DNA from: Acidimicrobiaceae bacterium
GTDB lineage: Bacteria > Actinomycetota > Acidimicrobiia > Acidimicrobiales > Bog-793
Length of the DNA: 21,250 nt
Assembly: GCA_025463965.1 (NCBI GenBank)
Contig: JAODBN010000425.1
Location: 1 to 21,250 of the forward strand
Direction of reading: 5' to 3'
The notes below the pieces were generated by a model. It was given only the letters and a program-made list of their open reading frames with translations, was not told where the DNA came from and ran no database searches. Both the position numbers and the translations under genes were made by a program. Numbering within the stretch: position 1 is the first letter of the stretch; each line of letters begins with the position of its first letter. Shown here in pieces: positions 14,882 through 21,250 of this stretch.

Positions 14882-16382
14882 GCGGCGGCGCCGGCGCGAC
14901 CATCTGGGAGCCGAGCCTGGCCCCTGGGATCGCAGGCACATCGTCATCTGCAACTGGCGCGATAGCACTCATCCAAAGGCGGGCGGCGCTGAGATCTACT
15001 GCGAACGGATTGCCGAACGGTTCCACGCGCACGGTGCACGAGTTACCCTCGTCACGGCAGGGTACCGGGGTGCTGCGCGTCGCACCGAGACGCCGTTCTG
15101 CACGATCGTCCGCATGGGGAACACCTTTACGGTCTATCCGCTTGCCCTGCTTTGGATCCTGCTTCGACTGAGGAGAATCGATGCGGTCATCGACTCCCAG
15201 AACGGGATTCCGTTCTTCAGCCCGGCTGTCGTCCGCCAGAGAACCCCGGTCGCACTGCTTATCCACCACGTCCATCAGCATCAGTTCGCTCTCTATTTCC
15301 CGCGTTGGCTGACCTTCATCGGACGTTTCCTCGAAAACCAGGCGAGCAGCTGGGTTTACGGGCTTCGGCCGGTATGCGTAGTGTCGCCCTCCTCGCGAAC
15401 CGAGGTCCGTCGGCAACTGAGCTTTCGGGGACCTATCTTCCTTGTCCCGTGCGGTCAGGACGCCACGCGCAACGAGGCCGAGGTGGCCCGAAGCGAGCGG
15501 CCGCGGATCATTTATGTCGGTCGCTTCGTGCGACAGAAGCGCCTGGAGCTGCTCATACGTGCGATCGGCGAGGTCGTTATCAACGAGGTCCCCGATATGG
15601 AGCTGCACCTGGTCGGCGACGGCGAAGAGCGCATAGCTCTCGAACGTCTCGTAGAAGAGCTCGGCCTGCGCGAACAAGTCGTCTTCCATGGGAAGGTCTC
15701 GGACGCTCGCAGAGACGAACTGGTTGCGTCGTCATGGCTTTGCGTCTCTCCAAGCGTTGCCGAGGGATGGGGCATGTCGATCATGGAGGCCGCGGCCTAC
15801 GGGGTCCCGGCCCTGAGCCTTCGCGTGCCGGGACTTCAGGACACTATTGAGGACGGGGTCACCGGATGGCTTGCCGACGATAAGGATGACTTCGGCAAAG
15901 CAATCGTCGCCGCGCTCCGCACCCTTGAGGAGCTGACGACTGCACAGGTGTGGGCGAACCGGTGTCGAGCACGTGCCCAGCGGTTCAACTGGAACGCGAC
16001 GGCGGATCGCCTCCTCGGCATCCTCGCGAGCGAGCGGGACCGCCGGCTGAATCCGCTGCTCGACCGGCGCGAGTCCAGCGATGCGGCGACGGTTGTCGCA
16101 TTGGAACGGTCTTTCTTTCCGATCGAGTTCTTGAGGCGGCTCCGACGTCAGGACCAAGTCCGTTTTGCGTCCAATACCGTCGCCCTCCTCCTCGTTGGAG
16201 CAGACGAGGAAGGCGCCCGGAGCGCCTGCATTCGCATCGGCTTGGCACTCGACCACGTGCGCTCGATCCGGTTGGCTCGCTCCGCCGACCTGATCGGCTG
16301 GGATCTTGACGCCGGTGCAGCGGAGCTCGGCTTCCTCCAGCCACTGGAGGCCGATCGTGGACCCCTATGGACAGCGTCATGA
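14871..16382 (+). CDS. GT4 glycosyltransferase with extra C-terminal domain
   Basis: A 503-residue protein. Residues about 22-388 form a GT-B fold, family 4 transferase: the N-terminal loop HPKAGGAEIYCERIAERF (donor/acceptor glycine loop around 38-39), then IIYVGRFVRQKRLELLIRAI (213-232), MELHLVGDGEE, VVFHGKVSD and the EX7E motif EGWGMSIME (E298, E306), with GVTGWLADDKDD after it. It should add a sugar to a lipid-linked acceptor. Residues about 389-503 are not part of normal GT4 proteins; they include a segment LRRLRRQDQVRF and VALLLVGADEEGARSACIRIGLAL that faintly resembles the later half of a GGDEF-type fold without its active site. The start ATG 14871 overlaps the GT2 stop; the longer open frame from 14700 is an overlap artefact. 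The stop overlaps the next gene. Confidence 0.9.
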   Translation: MPPRRRRRRDHLGAEPGPWDRRHIVICNWRDSTHPKAGGAEIYCERIAERFHAHGARVTLVTAGYRGAARRTETPFCTIVRMGNTFTVYPLALLWILLRLRRIDAVIDSQNGIPFFSPAVVRQRTPVALLIHHVHQHQFALYFPRWLTFIGRFLENQASSWVYGLRPVCVVSPSSRTEVRRQLSFRGPIFLVPCGQDATRNEAEVARSERPRIIYVGRFVRQKRLELLIRAIGEVVINEVPDMELHLVGDGEERIALERLVEELGLREQVVFHGKVSDARRDELVASSWLCVSPSVAEGWGMSIMEAAAYGVPALSLRVPGLQDTIEDGVTGWLADDKDDFGKAIVAALRTLEELTTAQVWANRCRARAQRFNWNATADRLLGILASERDRRLNPLLDRRESSDAATVVALERSFFPIEFLRRLRRQDQVRFASNTVALLLVGADEEGARSACIRIGLALDHVRSIRLARSADLIGWDLDAGAAELGFLQPLEADRGPLWTAS

Positions 16383-18649
16383 CCGCGGACCTGTCACTTC
16401 CGAACCAAGTGCAACCTACGCCTGCTGTCCCCGAGGAAGCAGGCATTCGTCGTCACAGCCTGCAGCTCATGGCAGCAACCGTGGTGGTGGGCATTGGAAA
16501 CTACGGGTTCAGCCTCGCGGTGATCTGGCTGCTCGTGCCGGCCGACTTCTCGGAAGTCTCGAGCCTCTCCTCGCTTTTGCTTGTTGTGGGAAGCGCCTCG
16601 AACGCCGCCCTGCCTTGGGTTCTCGCCCGTGGTATTCGGCGGACCGCCCCTGGCAGCGTCGAGCGACGGGAAACGGTCGGCTTCACGATCCTTGGAGCAG
16701 CAATATGCGGCGGCGCGGCGGCTCTGCTCGTGGTGGCGCTTTCCGCTCGCTACGCGAGCCCTGGAGCACAGATCGCCACGGCGATCAGCGCATTCAGCAT
16801 CTTTGTCGCAGGTGTGGCTGTCGGATACCTCCAGGGCCTCGGCCGCTTTGTCGCGTTGTCCGTGATCTGTGTCGTGGAGGTCGTGATCAAGCTCGGCTTG
16901 GGCATGGCGTTGGCGGCGACAAGCCTGCACGCCGTCGGAGCGATGACAGGAACTGCGATTGCTTCAACAACTTTGGCCCTTTACGGCCTGTTTCTGGTGC
17001 GTCGGGAAGCACGCCGGCCCCGGCGGGAAGTAGTCCGCTCCGCCGGCGCCGACACTGCACGCATCGGATCCGTCCAGTTGGCGGTTTCGCTGCTTGTGAC
17101 ACTGGACATCATTGTCGGCTCGTTCTTCCACGGCAGGACGGTGTCACTCGCCGGGTACCAGGCGATGGCGATGTTCTCCCGGCTTCCGTTCTTTGCCTCC
17201 ATCGCCGTCAGCATGGTCATCTTCCCTCGGTTGAGCGCGACTGACCGCGGGCGCGAGTTCAGCCGCACCGTTGACCAGACGATCACGATGTACCTCGCGA
17301 TCGCCTCTGCCTCTGCCGCAATCGCAGCAACGCTGCCCACTCGGGTGCTCGATCTCGTACTTCCGATCCGCTATGGATCAAATGCTCATCTGCTCATGCC
17401 TCTCGCCATCGCTGGCCTGGCGGCCGGACTAATCAATCTGACCACCACCTTCTTCCAGGCCGCGGGTCGTTTCAAAGCGCCGCTCAAGGTGCTCGCAGTC
17501 GGCTGTGTCGTCGGGTCCGGGATACTCAGCTTCTCCTCGTCCTCGGTCGACACGCTCGCCTGGGCCGCAGCAGGCACGTTCGGAGTCATCGCCTTCGCCC
17601 TGCTCGTCTGTATCCGCCGAGCTTTCCCCTCGACTCATCCGTTCCGCCGTTGCCTGAGCGGTTGCGCCCTTACCGCGTTGTACGGATTCGCGCTCCGAGA
17701 AGCACGGTCCGACGTGCCCCTCTGGTTGGCCGGGTCTTTCGCCGTCGCCGGGATCGCCGTCTTCCGCACCCGGCGGGGTGAAGACGGCGCAACCGGCGAA
17801 GAGAGCGGCACCGCCCTTGGAGGCGACGAGCGCAAGGCGGTCCGACGGGCCCGGAGCTGGGCGCACAGACAACGCGATCTTCGGTGGCTGAGCAACAAGG
17901 CAGCGAACGTCATGAGGCCGCTCACGCCGCCAGCGCAATGGGAAGGCCTCGTCACCGCAATATCGCTCGCAGGCTCAGGCCCCGCTGTCGTCGTGCCCAA
18001 GGCGGCGCGTGTCGTCGTTATCGCCCCACACCCCGACGACGAGACGATTGGATGCGGAGGAACACTCGCCCTGCTTGCGAGCGCGGGTAGCGAAGTTCGA
18101 GTGATCATCGCGACTGACGGCGAGGCAAGCCTCGAAGCGGCATGTGGAGGGCGAGAGGTCGCACGACGTAGACGCATCCGGGCGATCGCTGCCTGCGAGC
18201 GACTTGGAGTGAGACCTCCGATGTTTCTCGGCCTGCCGGATGCAGGCCTCGACCGCTGCTCCGACCTGCTCGACAAACTGCTGGCACGGGAAATCGATGA
18301 GTTCGAGCCAGACCTTGTCTTCGCTCCATGGATGCTCGACGGGCACCCTGACCACCGCGCGGTGGCGTTGAGTGTGGCCAATCTCGAACTGCCTGACCTT
18401 TGCGCCATCTGGACCTATGAGGTGTGGGCATCGCTTCCGCCGAACCGACTCGTCGACGTCAGCGACTGGTGGGACGACAAGATCGCTGCTCTCAACTGCC
18501 ACGAGCTCGACGAGGCGGATGGTGCCGCGCACCTGGCGCTTCAGCGGTGGCGCTCCTTACATGGTCTCGCCGGCCGAGGATACGCCGAGGCCTTTCTCGC
18601 GCTCACGCCGGCCGCGAATCGCCGATTGCTTGATGGCAGGCCATCGTGA
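16367..18649 (+). CDS. Wzx-like flippase fused to PIG-L (LmbE) deacetylase
   Basis: A 760-residue two-part membrane protein. Residues about 33-468 hold around 12 hydrophobic helices with the pattern of polysaccharide flippases of the MOP superfamily (NYGFSLAVIWLLVPADFSEVS near the start; FFQAAGRFKAPLKVL near 362-376), which move lipid-linked sugars across the membrane. After a charged linker (469-545), residues 546-750 form a PIG-L deacetylase: VVIAPHPDDETIGCGG with zinc ligands H555 and D558 and base D557, IIATDGEAS, RRRIRAIAACERLGV, and DGHPDHRAV with third ligand H663. All catalytic residues are present. No stop or start interrupts the junction. Start is ATG 16367, or ATG 16379, which overlaps the previous TGA as ATGA. 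Since PIG-L acts on N-acetyl sugars, it probably deacetylates an intermediate at the cytoplasmic face before transport. Confidence 0.9.
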   Translation: MDSVMTADLSLPNQVQPTPAVPEEAGIRRHSLQLMAATVVVGIGNYGFSLAVIWLLVPADFSEVSSLSSLLLVVGSASNAALPWVLARGIRRTAPGSVERRETVGFTILGAAICGGAAALLVVALSARYASPGAQIATAISAFSIFVAGVAVGYLQGLGRFVALSVICVVEVVIKLGLGMALAATSLHAVGAMTGTAIASTTLALYGLFLVRREARRPRREVVRSAGADTARIGSVQLAVSLLVTLDIIVGSFFHGRTVSLAGYQAMAMFSRLPFFASIAVSMVIFPRLSATDRGREFSRTVDQTITMYLAIASASAAIAATLPTRVLDLVLPIRYGSNAHLLMPLAIAGLAAGLINLTTTFFQAAGRFKAPLKVLAVGCVVGSGILSFSSSSVDTLAWAAAGTFGVIAFALLVCIRRAFPSTHPFRRCLSGCALTALYGFALREARSDVPLWLAGSFAVAGIAVFRTRRGEDGATGEESGTALGGDERKAVRRARSWAHRQRDLRWLSNKAANVMRPLTPPAQWEGLVTAISLAGSGPAVVVPKAARVVVIAPHPDDETIGCGGTLALLASAGSEVRVIIATDGEASLEAACGGREVARRRRIRAIAACERLGVRPPMFLGLPDAGLDRCSDLLDKLLAREIDEFEPDLVFAPWMLDGHPDHRAVALSVANLELPDLCAIWTYEVWASLPPNRLVDVSDWWDDKIAALNCHELDEADGAAHLALQRWRSLHGLAGRGYAEAFLALTPAANRRLLDGRPS

Positions 18650-19947
18650 GCGACCCAATGCAGTCCACTCGCTCGGGAGAGCATCGACGTGGAGACAACT
18701 GGAGCCGTCGGCCGCGTGGCACGGCGAAGGCCCAGCCAGCTCGCGACGGCGAGGGGCTCGCCATTCTCCATCTGGCATTCGAAGAGCACCGTCAGCCCGG
18801 CAGTGGCGGCGGAGGGATCCGGACGCGCGAAGTCAACAGACGGCTTGCCTCTCGTCATCGAATCACCGTGGTGGCGTGTCCCTATCCAGGAGCACGCCCG
18901 CGCGTCGAAGACGGAGTCGCGTACCGCCACCTTGGACTGCGTTACAAATGGTTGGGACGAATTGGCCGCATGATCACCTATCACGTCTCCGTCCCGTTCT
19001 TCGTGTTGGCCCACCGTGCTGATCTGGTAGTCGAAGACTTCGCCGCTCCAATGTCGAGCGTCGCCGTCCCGCTGTTCACGCGCGCTCCCGCTGTGGCAGT
19101 CGTCCAATGGATGTTCGCCAGGGAGACTTCGAAGAAGTACCGATTTCCGTTCTTCCTCGCAGAGGAGCTCGGCGTACGAGCCCACAGAAACTTCGTGGCC
19201 GTCTCCCAATACATGGCCAGCGAGATCCTCCGGCGAAACCCTCACGCGCACGTCGATACCGTCTATGCGGGCGTACCCGAGATGCTCAGGTCGTCACTTC
19301 CGTACCCGGAACGGGCACGCGAAATTTTGTACCTGGGACGATTGCAGATTGCGGAGAAGGGCCTTGACTTGCTCCTCGAAGCGTTCACACGGGTTGCCGT
19401 CACCGACGACACGGTTCGACTGCTGTTCGCCGGCGACGGGTACCAGGCAGACCAGTTAGTCGACCTAATCGCACAGCTCGGGCTTGCCGGACGCGTGGAG
19501 ATGCTTGGACGCGTCGATGGCGGCGAGAAACGCGACTTGCTCCGCCGGGCTTCCGTCGTGGCAATCCCCTCGCGATTCGAGAGCTTCGGCATCGTCGCAG
19601 CCGAAGCGCTCGCATCCGGAACTCCTGTCGTGGCATTTGCTCTTCCTGCGCTCCAAGAGATCGTCTCGCCGGACTGTGGGGTCCTCGTGGAGGCGTTTGA
19701 CACCGGGGCGTTCGCCCAAGCCTGTGAGTCCATCCTCCTCAATCCGGAGCGCCGGGCCGCGATGAGCGCAGCCGCTCGGGAGAGGGCCGTTCGCTTCGAC
19801 TGGGATCTCGCCGCACGAGCGCAGGAGCAGGCGTACCTGGCTGCAGTCGGCGACTTTCAGCGTCGCAGAGCGGGACGGGCGATGCGACGAATCTGGGGAA
19901 AGGAACATCTCTCCATTACGTCATCGACGAACGCGAACCTGGGATGA
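18646..19947 (+). CDS. GT4 glycosyltransferase
   Basis: A 433-residue GT-B fold family 4 transferase. The N-terminal 36 residues are polar and variable; the first domain begins LAILHLAFEEHRQPGSGGGG, with the glycine loop at 52-57 followed by IRTREVNRRLA. The second domain shows ILYLGRLQIAEKGLDLLLEAF (227-247, K238 in the donor-phosphate position), LLFAGDGYQADQL, VEMLGRV, and the EX7E motif ESFGIVAAE (E312, E320) followed by SGTPVVAFALPALQEIV. It should extend the lipid-linked glycan on the cytoplasmic side. GTG 18646 overlaps the preceding TGA (GTGA), so translation is coupled to the flippase-deacetylase; its own TGA overlaps the next ATG in the same way. Donor and acceptor cannot be told from sequence. 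Confidence 0.92.
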   Translation: MSDPMQSTRSGEHRRGDNWSRRPRGTAKAQPARDGEGLAILHLAFEEHRQPGSGGGGIRTREVNRRLASRHRITVVACPYPGARPRVEDGVAYRHLGLRYKWLGRIGRMITYHVSVPFFVLAHRADLVVEDFAAPMSSVAVPLFTRAPAVAVVQWMFARETSKKYRFPFFLAEELGVRAHRNFVAVSQYMASEILRRNPHAHVDTVYAGVPEMLRSSLPYPERAREILYLGRLQIAEKGLDLLLEAFTRVAVTDDTVRLLFAGDGYQADQLVDLIAQLGLAGRVEMLGRVDGGEKRDLLRRASVVAIPSRFESFGIVAAEALASGTPVVAFALPALQEIVSPDCGVLVEAFDTGAFAQACESILLNPERRAAMSAAARERAVRFDWDLAARAQEQAYLAAVGDFQRRRAGRAMRRIWGKEHLSITSSTNANLG

Positions 19948-21250
19948 ACGCCGCTGACAAATTGCCGATCGAGCAGCTGGAGCGTCGTGCGGATCTGTCG
20001 CTCCGGGCAAGTTCGTCGCCGGGTGGCGCCATACAGAGCGACCCTCCTTCGGTACCGTTCCCGGGCGACGCCCCGCCGGCTGGGGAAATGCTGGCCTTTC
20101 CCGAGCGGACCGGAGGGCGGCTGATCCCCTGGTTGAGAACCGTTGCCGTGCCATGCCTAGGCGTAGCCGGCCTAGCAGGTGTCCTGCGCATCGGCTTTCC
20201 CCATGCCTACGACCTGTTCGGTGATGAGATCTACTACACCGACATCTCGACCTCGGTCCATCAAGGACACTATCCACCGCACTACGCGAGCGAGGGCCCG
20301 TTTCTGTTGCATCCCCCGCTGTTTTTTCTGATGGGAGGGCTTTGGCAGGACGCCGTCAGGGTGACTGGCAGCTATTTCCAGCTGGTCGATTCCATGCGCT
20401 TGTTCGTCGGTCTGTTCGCCATCGCCACTGCGGTGTTGCTCTTCGGCATCGGCTACCGGTTGGCGGGTTGGAAGTGTGGGGTTGTAGCGGCCCTGCTCTT
20501 CGCTGTCGACCCGTTCGCGCTCCGGCTGAATGGTCGAGTCCTACTCGAGACACCGGCGCTTGCCTTCGTGCTGGCGGGCTACTTCGTACTTTTCGGGATA
20601 GCAGGGCACCGACGATCGCATTCGGCTCGGAGATCGCACCTCGGTATCCAAGCCTGTTGTGCCGGAATATTGATGGGGTTAGGAACCGTCACGCTCGAGC
20701 TGGCAGCCGTCATCACCGTCGGGCCGCTTCTCGTCCTGTATTGGAGAAAGTGGTTGGTCGAGCGTCGCCTAGCGCTGCTGGCCTTCATTGGCGCAGTCAT
20801 CCCTTACGCCGCGTACCTCGTATCGCTCGCGCTGACAAATCAGCTGGGCGACTGGTTCGACCAGGACTTCATCGGGATTAAGCGCCTTCTTGGACTAGTC
20901 CACTCGGTCGGCGCATTCAATGGACCCAAGTCACCCTCTCTGGTCCACGACGTGATCGTCGCGGCCCCTAGTTATGGGACGACTTACGTCTTAGTAGCCC
21001 TCGGCGTGCTCAGCGGCTTCTACCTCCTCTTCCAGCACGAGCAAGACCGCAAGCTGCTCGGCGCGGTTGTCCTGTTTGGGGCACTCACCGTTTCCTATGA
21101 AGTCGTAGCAGGTGCAAACGAAGAGCAATTTCTCTACGTGCTGCTCATTCCTGCAATTGCAGCGATCGCGGTCGCGGCCTCATCGTTGATCGGGCAACTG
21201 AGCCGCCGAGAGACCGGACAGGTGGCACAACGCAGACCGGTGCTATCGGC
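19944..21250 (+). CDS. GT39/ArnT-like membrane glycosyltransferase (3' partial)
   Basis: The frame opens at ATG 19944, overlapping the previous TGA (ATGA), and stays open to the window end (435 residues). After a polar N-terminus (1-60) come a first helix (about 66-83), then the first periplasmic loop with the acidic pair D94-E95 in LFGDEIYYTD, the position of the catalytic Asp of GT-C enzymes, and HPPLFFLMGG (123-132), both hallmarks of family 39/ArnT-type transferases. At least eight more hydrophobic segments follow (for example 149-165, 172-185, 200-212, 280-300). These enzymes take a sugar from a polyprenyl-phosphate carrier on the outer face of the membrane, which fits the DPM1-like GT2 at the head of the operon as the carrier-loading enzyme. 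The C-terminus lies outside the window. Confidence 0.88.
   Translation, partial: MNAADKLPIEQLERRADLSLRASSSPGGAIQSDPPSVPFPGDAPPAGEMLAFPERTGGRLIPWLRTVAVPCLGVAGLAGVLRIGFPHAYDLFGDEIYYTDISTSVHQGHYPPHYASEGPFLLHPPLFFLMGGLWQDAVRVTGSYFQLVDSMRLFVGLFAIATAVLLFGIGYRLAGWKCGVVAALLFAVDPFALRLNGRVLLETPALAFVLAGYFVLFGIAGHRRSHSARRSHLGIQACCAGILMGLGTVTLELAAVITVGPLLVLYWRKWLVERRLALLAFIGAVIPYAAYLVSLALTNQLGDWFDQDFIGIKRLLGLVHSVGAFNGPKSPSLVHDVIVAAPSYGTTYVLVALGVLSGFYLLFQHEQDRKLLGAVVLFGALTVSYEVVAGANEEQFLYVLLIPAIAAIAVAASSLIGQLSRRETGQVAQRRPVLS

Noticed and set aside
14634..15689. 351-codon minus-strand open frame
   Set aside because: Antisense to the GT2 end and the GT4 gene, both of which have clear conserved motifs.
20342..20881. 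179-codon plus-strand open frame near the window end
   Set aside because: It overlaps, in another frame, the GT39-like gene, which has recognisable motifs and coupled translation.
1..21250. CRISPR arrays, tRNA or rRNA genes, insertion sequences, phage genes
   Set aside because: I looked for regular direct repeats, cloverleaf or rRNA text, transposase or integrase motifs and terminal repeats, and saw none.

Overview
This is a high-GC (about two thirds G+C by eye) bacterial chromosome segment. A SARP-type regulator (winged helix plus BTAD), a FadR/FCD-type GntR regulator, a CsbD protein, frequent GTG starts and strong C/G bias at third codon positions all suggest an actinobacterial-type genome. 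I cannot place it lower than that from the sequence. I see no rRNA, tRNA, CRISPR array, IS element or phage gene.

Layout. (1) 1-3700, housekeeping and stress: the 3' part of a GNAT acetyltransferase gene with perfect hairpins after it, then csbD and ftsH on the minus strand, an uncertain small ORF whose stop overlaps the ftsH start, and a 68-residue two-helix membrane protein. (2) 3847-8130, a sugar-acid catabolic cluster of the L-fucose/L-rhamnose diketo-hydrolase type: DUF718 mutarotase, an enolase-superfamily (mandelate racemase type) dehydratase, a GntR/FCD regulator, an FAH-family hydrolase, an SDR dehydrogenase and an aldo/keto reductase. The dehydratase and the aldo/keto reductase are broken by frameshifts and deletions while the other four are open, so the pathway appears to be caught in decay. 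A near-perfect 18-bp palindrome overlaps the gntR ribosome-binding site, and its half-site recurs before the hydrolase gene, giving a candidate operator. (3) 8492-12154, loosely related accessory genes: a SAM methyltransferase followed by a degenerate duplicate of its own 5' end, a hypothetical protein with an N-terminal membrane segment, and a secreted TIM-barrel glycosidase-like protein. (4) 12507 to the end, a glycan-assembly operon: a SARP-like regulator faces away from five plus-strand genes, namely GT2 (DPM1-like), GT4, a Wzx-like flippase fused to a PIG-L deacetylase, a second GT4, and a GT39/ArnT-like membrane glycosyltransferase that runs off the window. All four junctions overlap, three of them in ATGA or GTGA form, which indicates translational coupling.

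How the genes may work together. The last operon looks like a pathway for a lipid-linked glycan: sugar loaded on polyprenyl phosphate, extended by GT4 enzymes, deacetylated, moved across the membrane, and perhaps extended outside by the GT39-like protein. A tandem 11-bp direct repeat just before the operon has the spacing used by SARP regulators and may link the divergent regulator to it. The most unusual items are the flippase-deacetylase fusion, the extra C-terminal domain on the first GT4, and the half-decayed fucose-type cluster with its operator.
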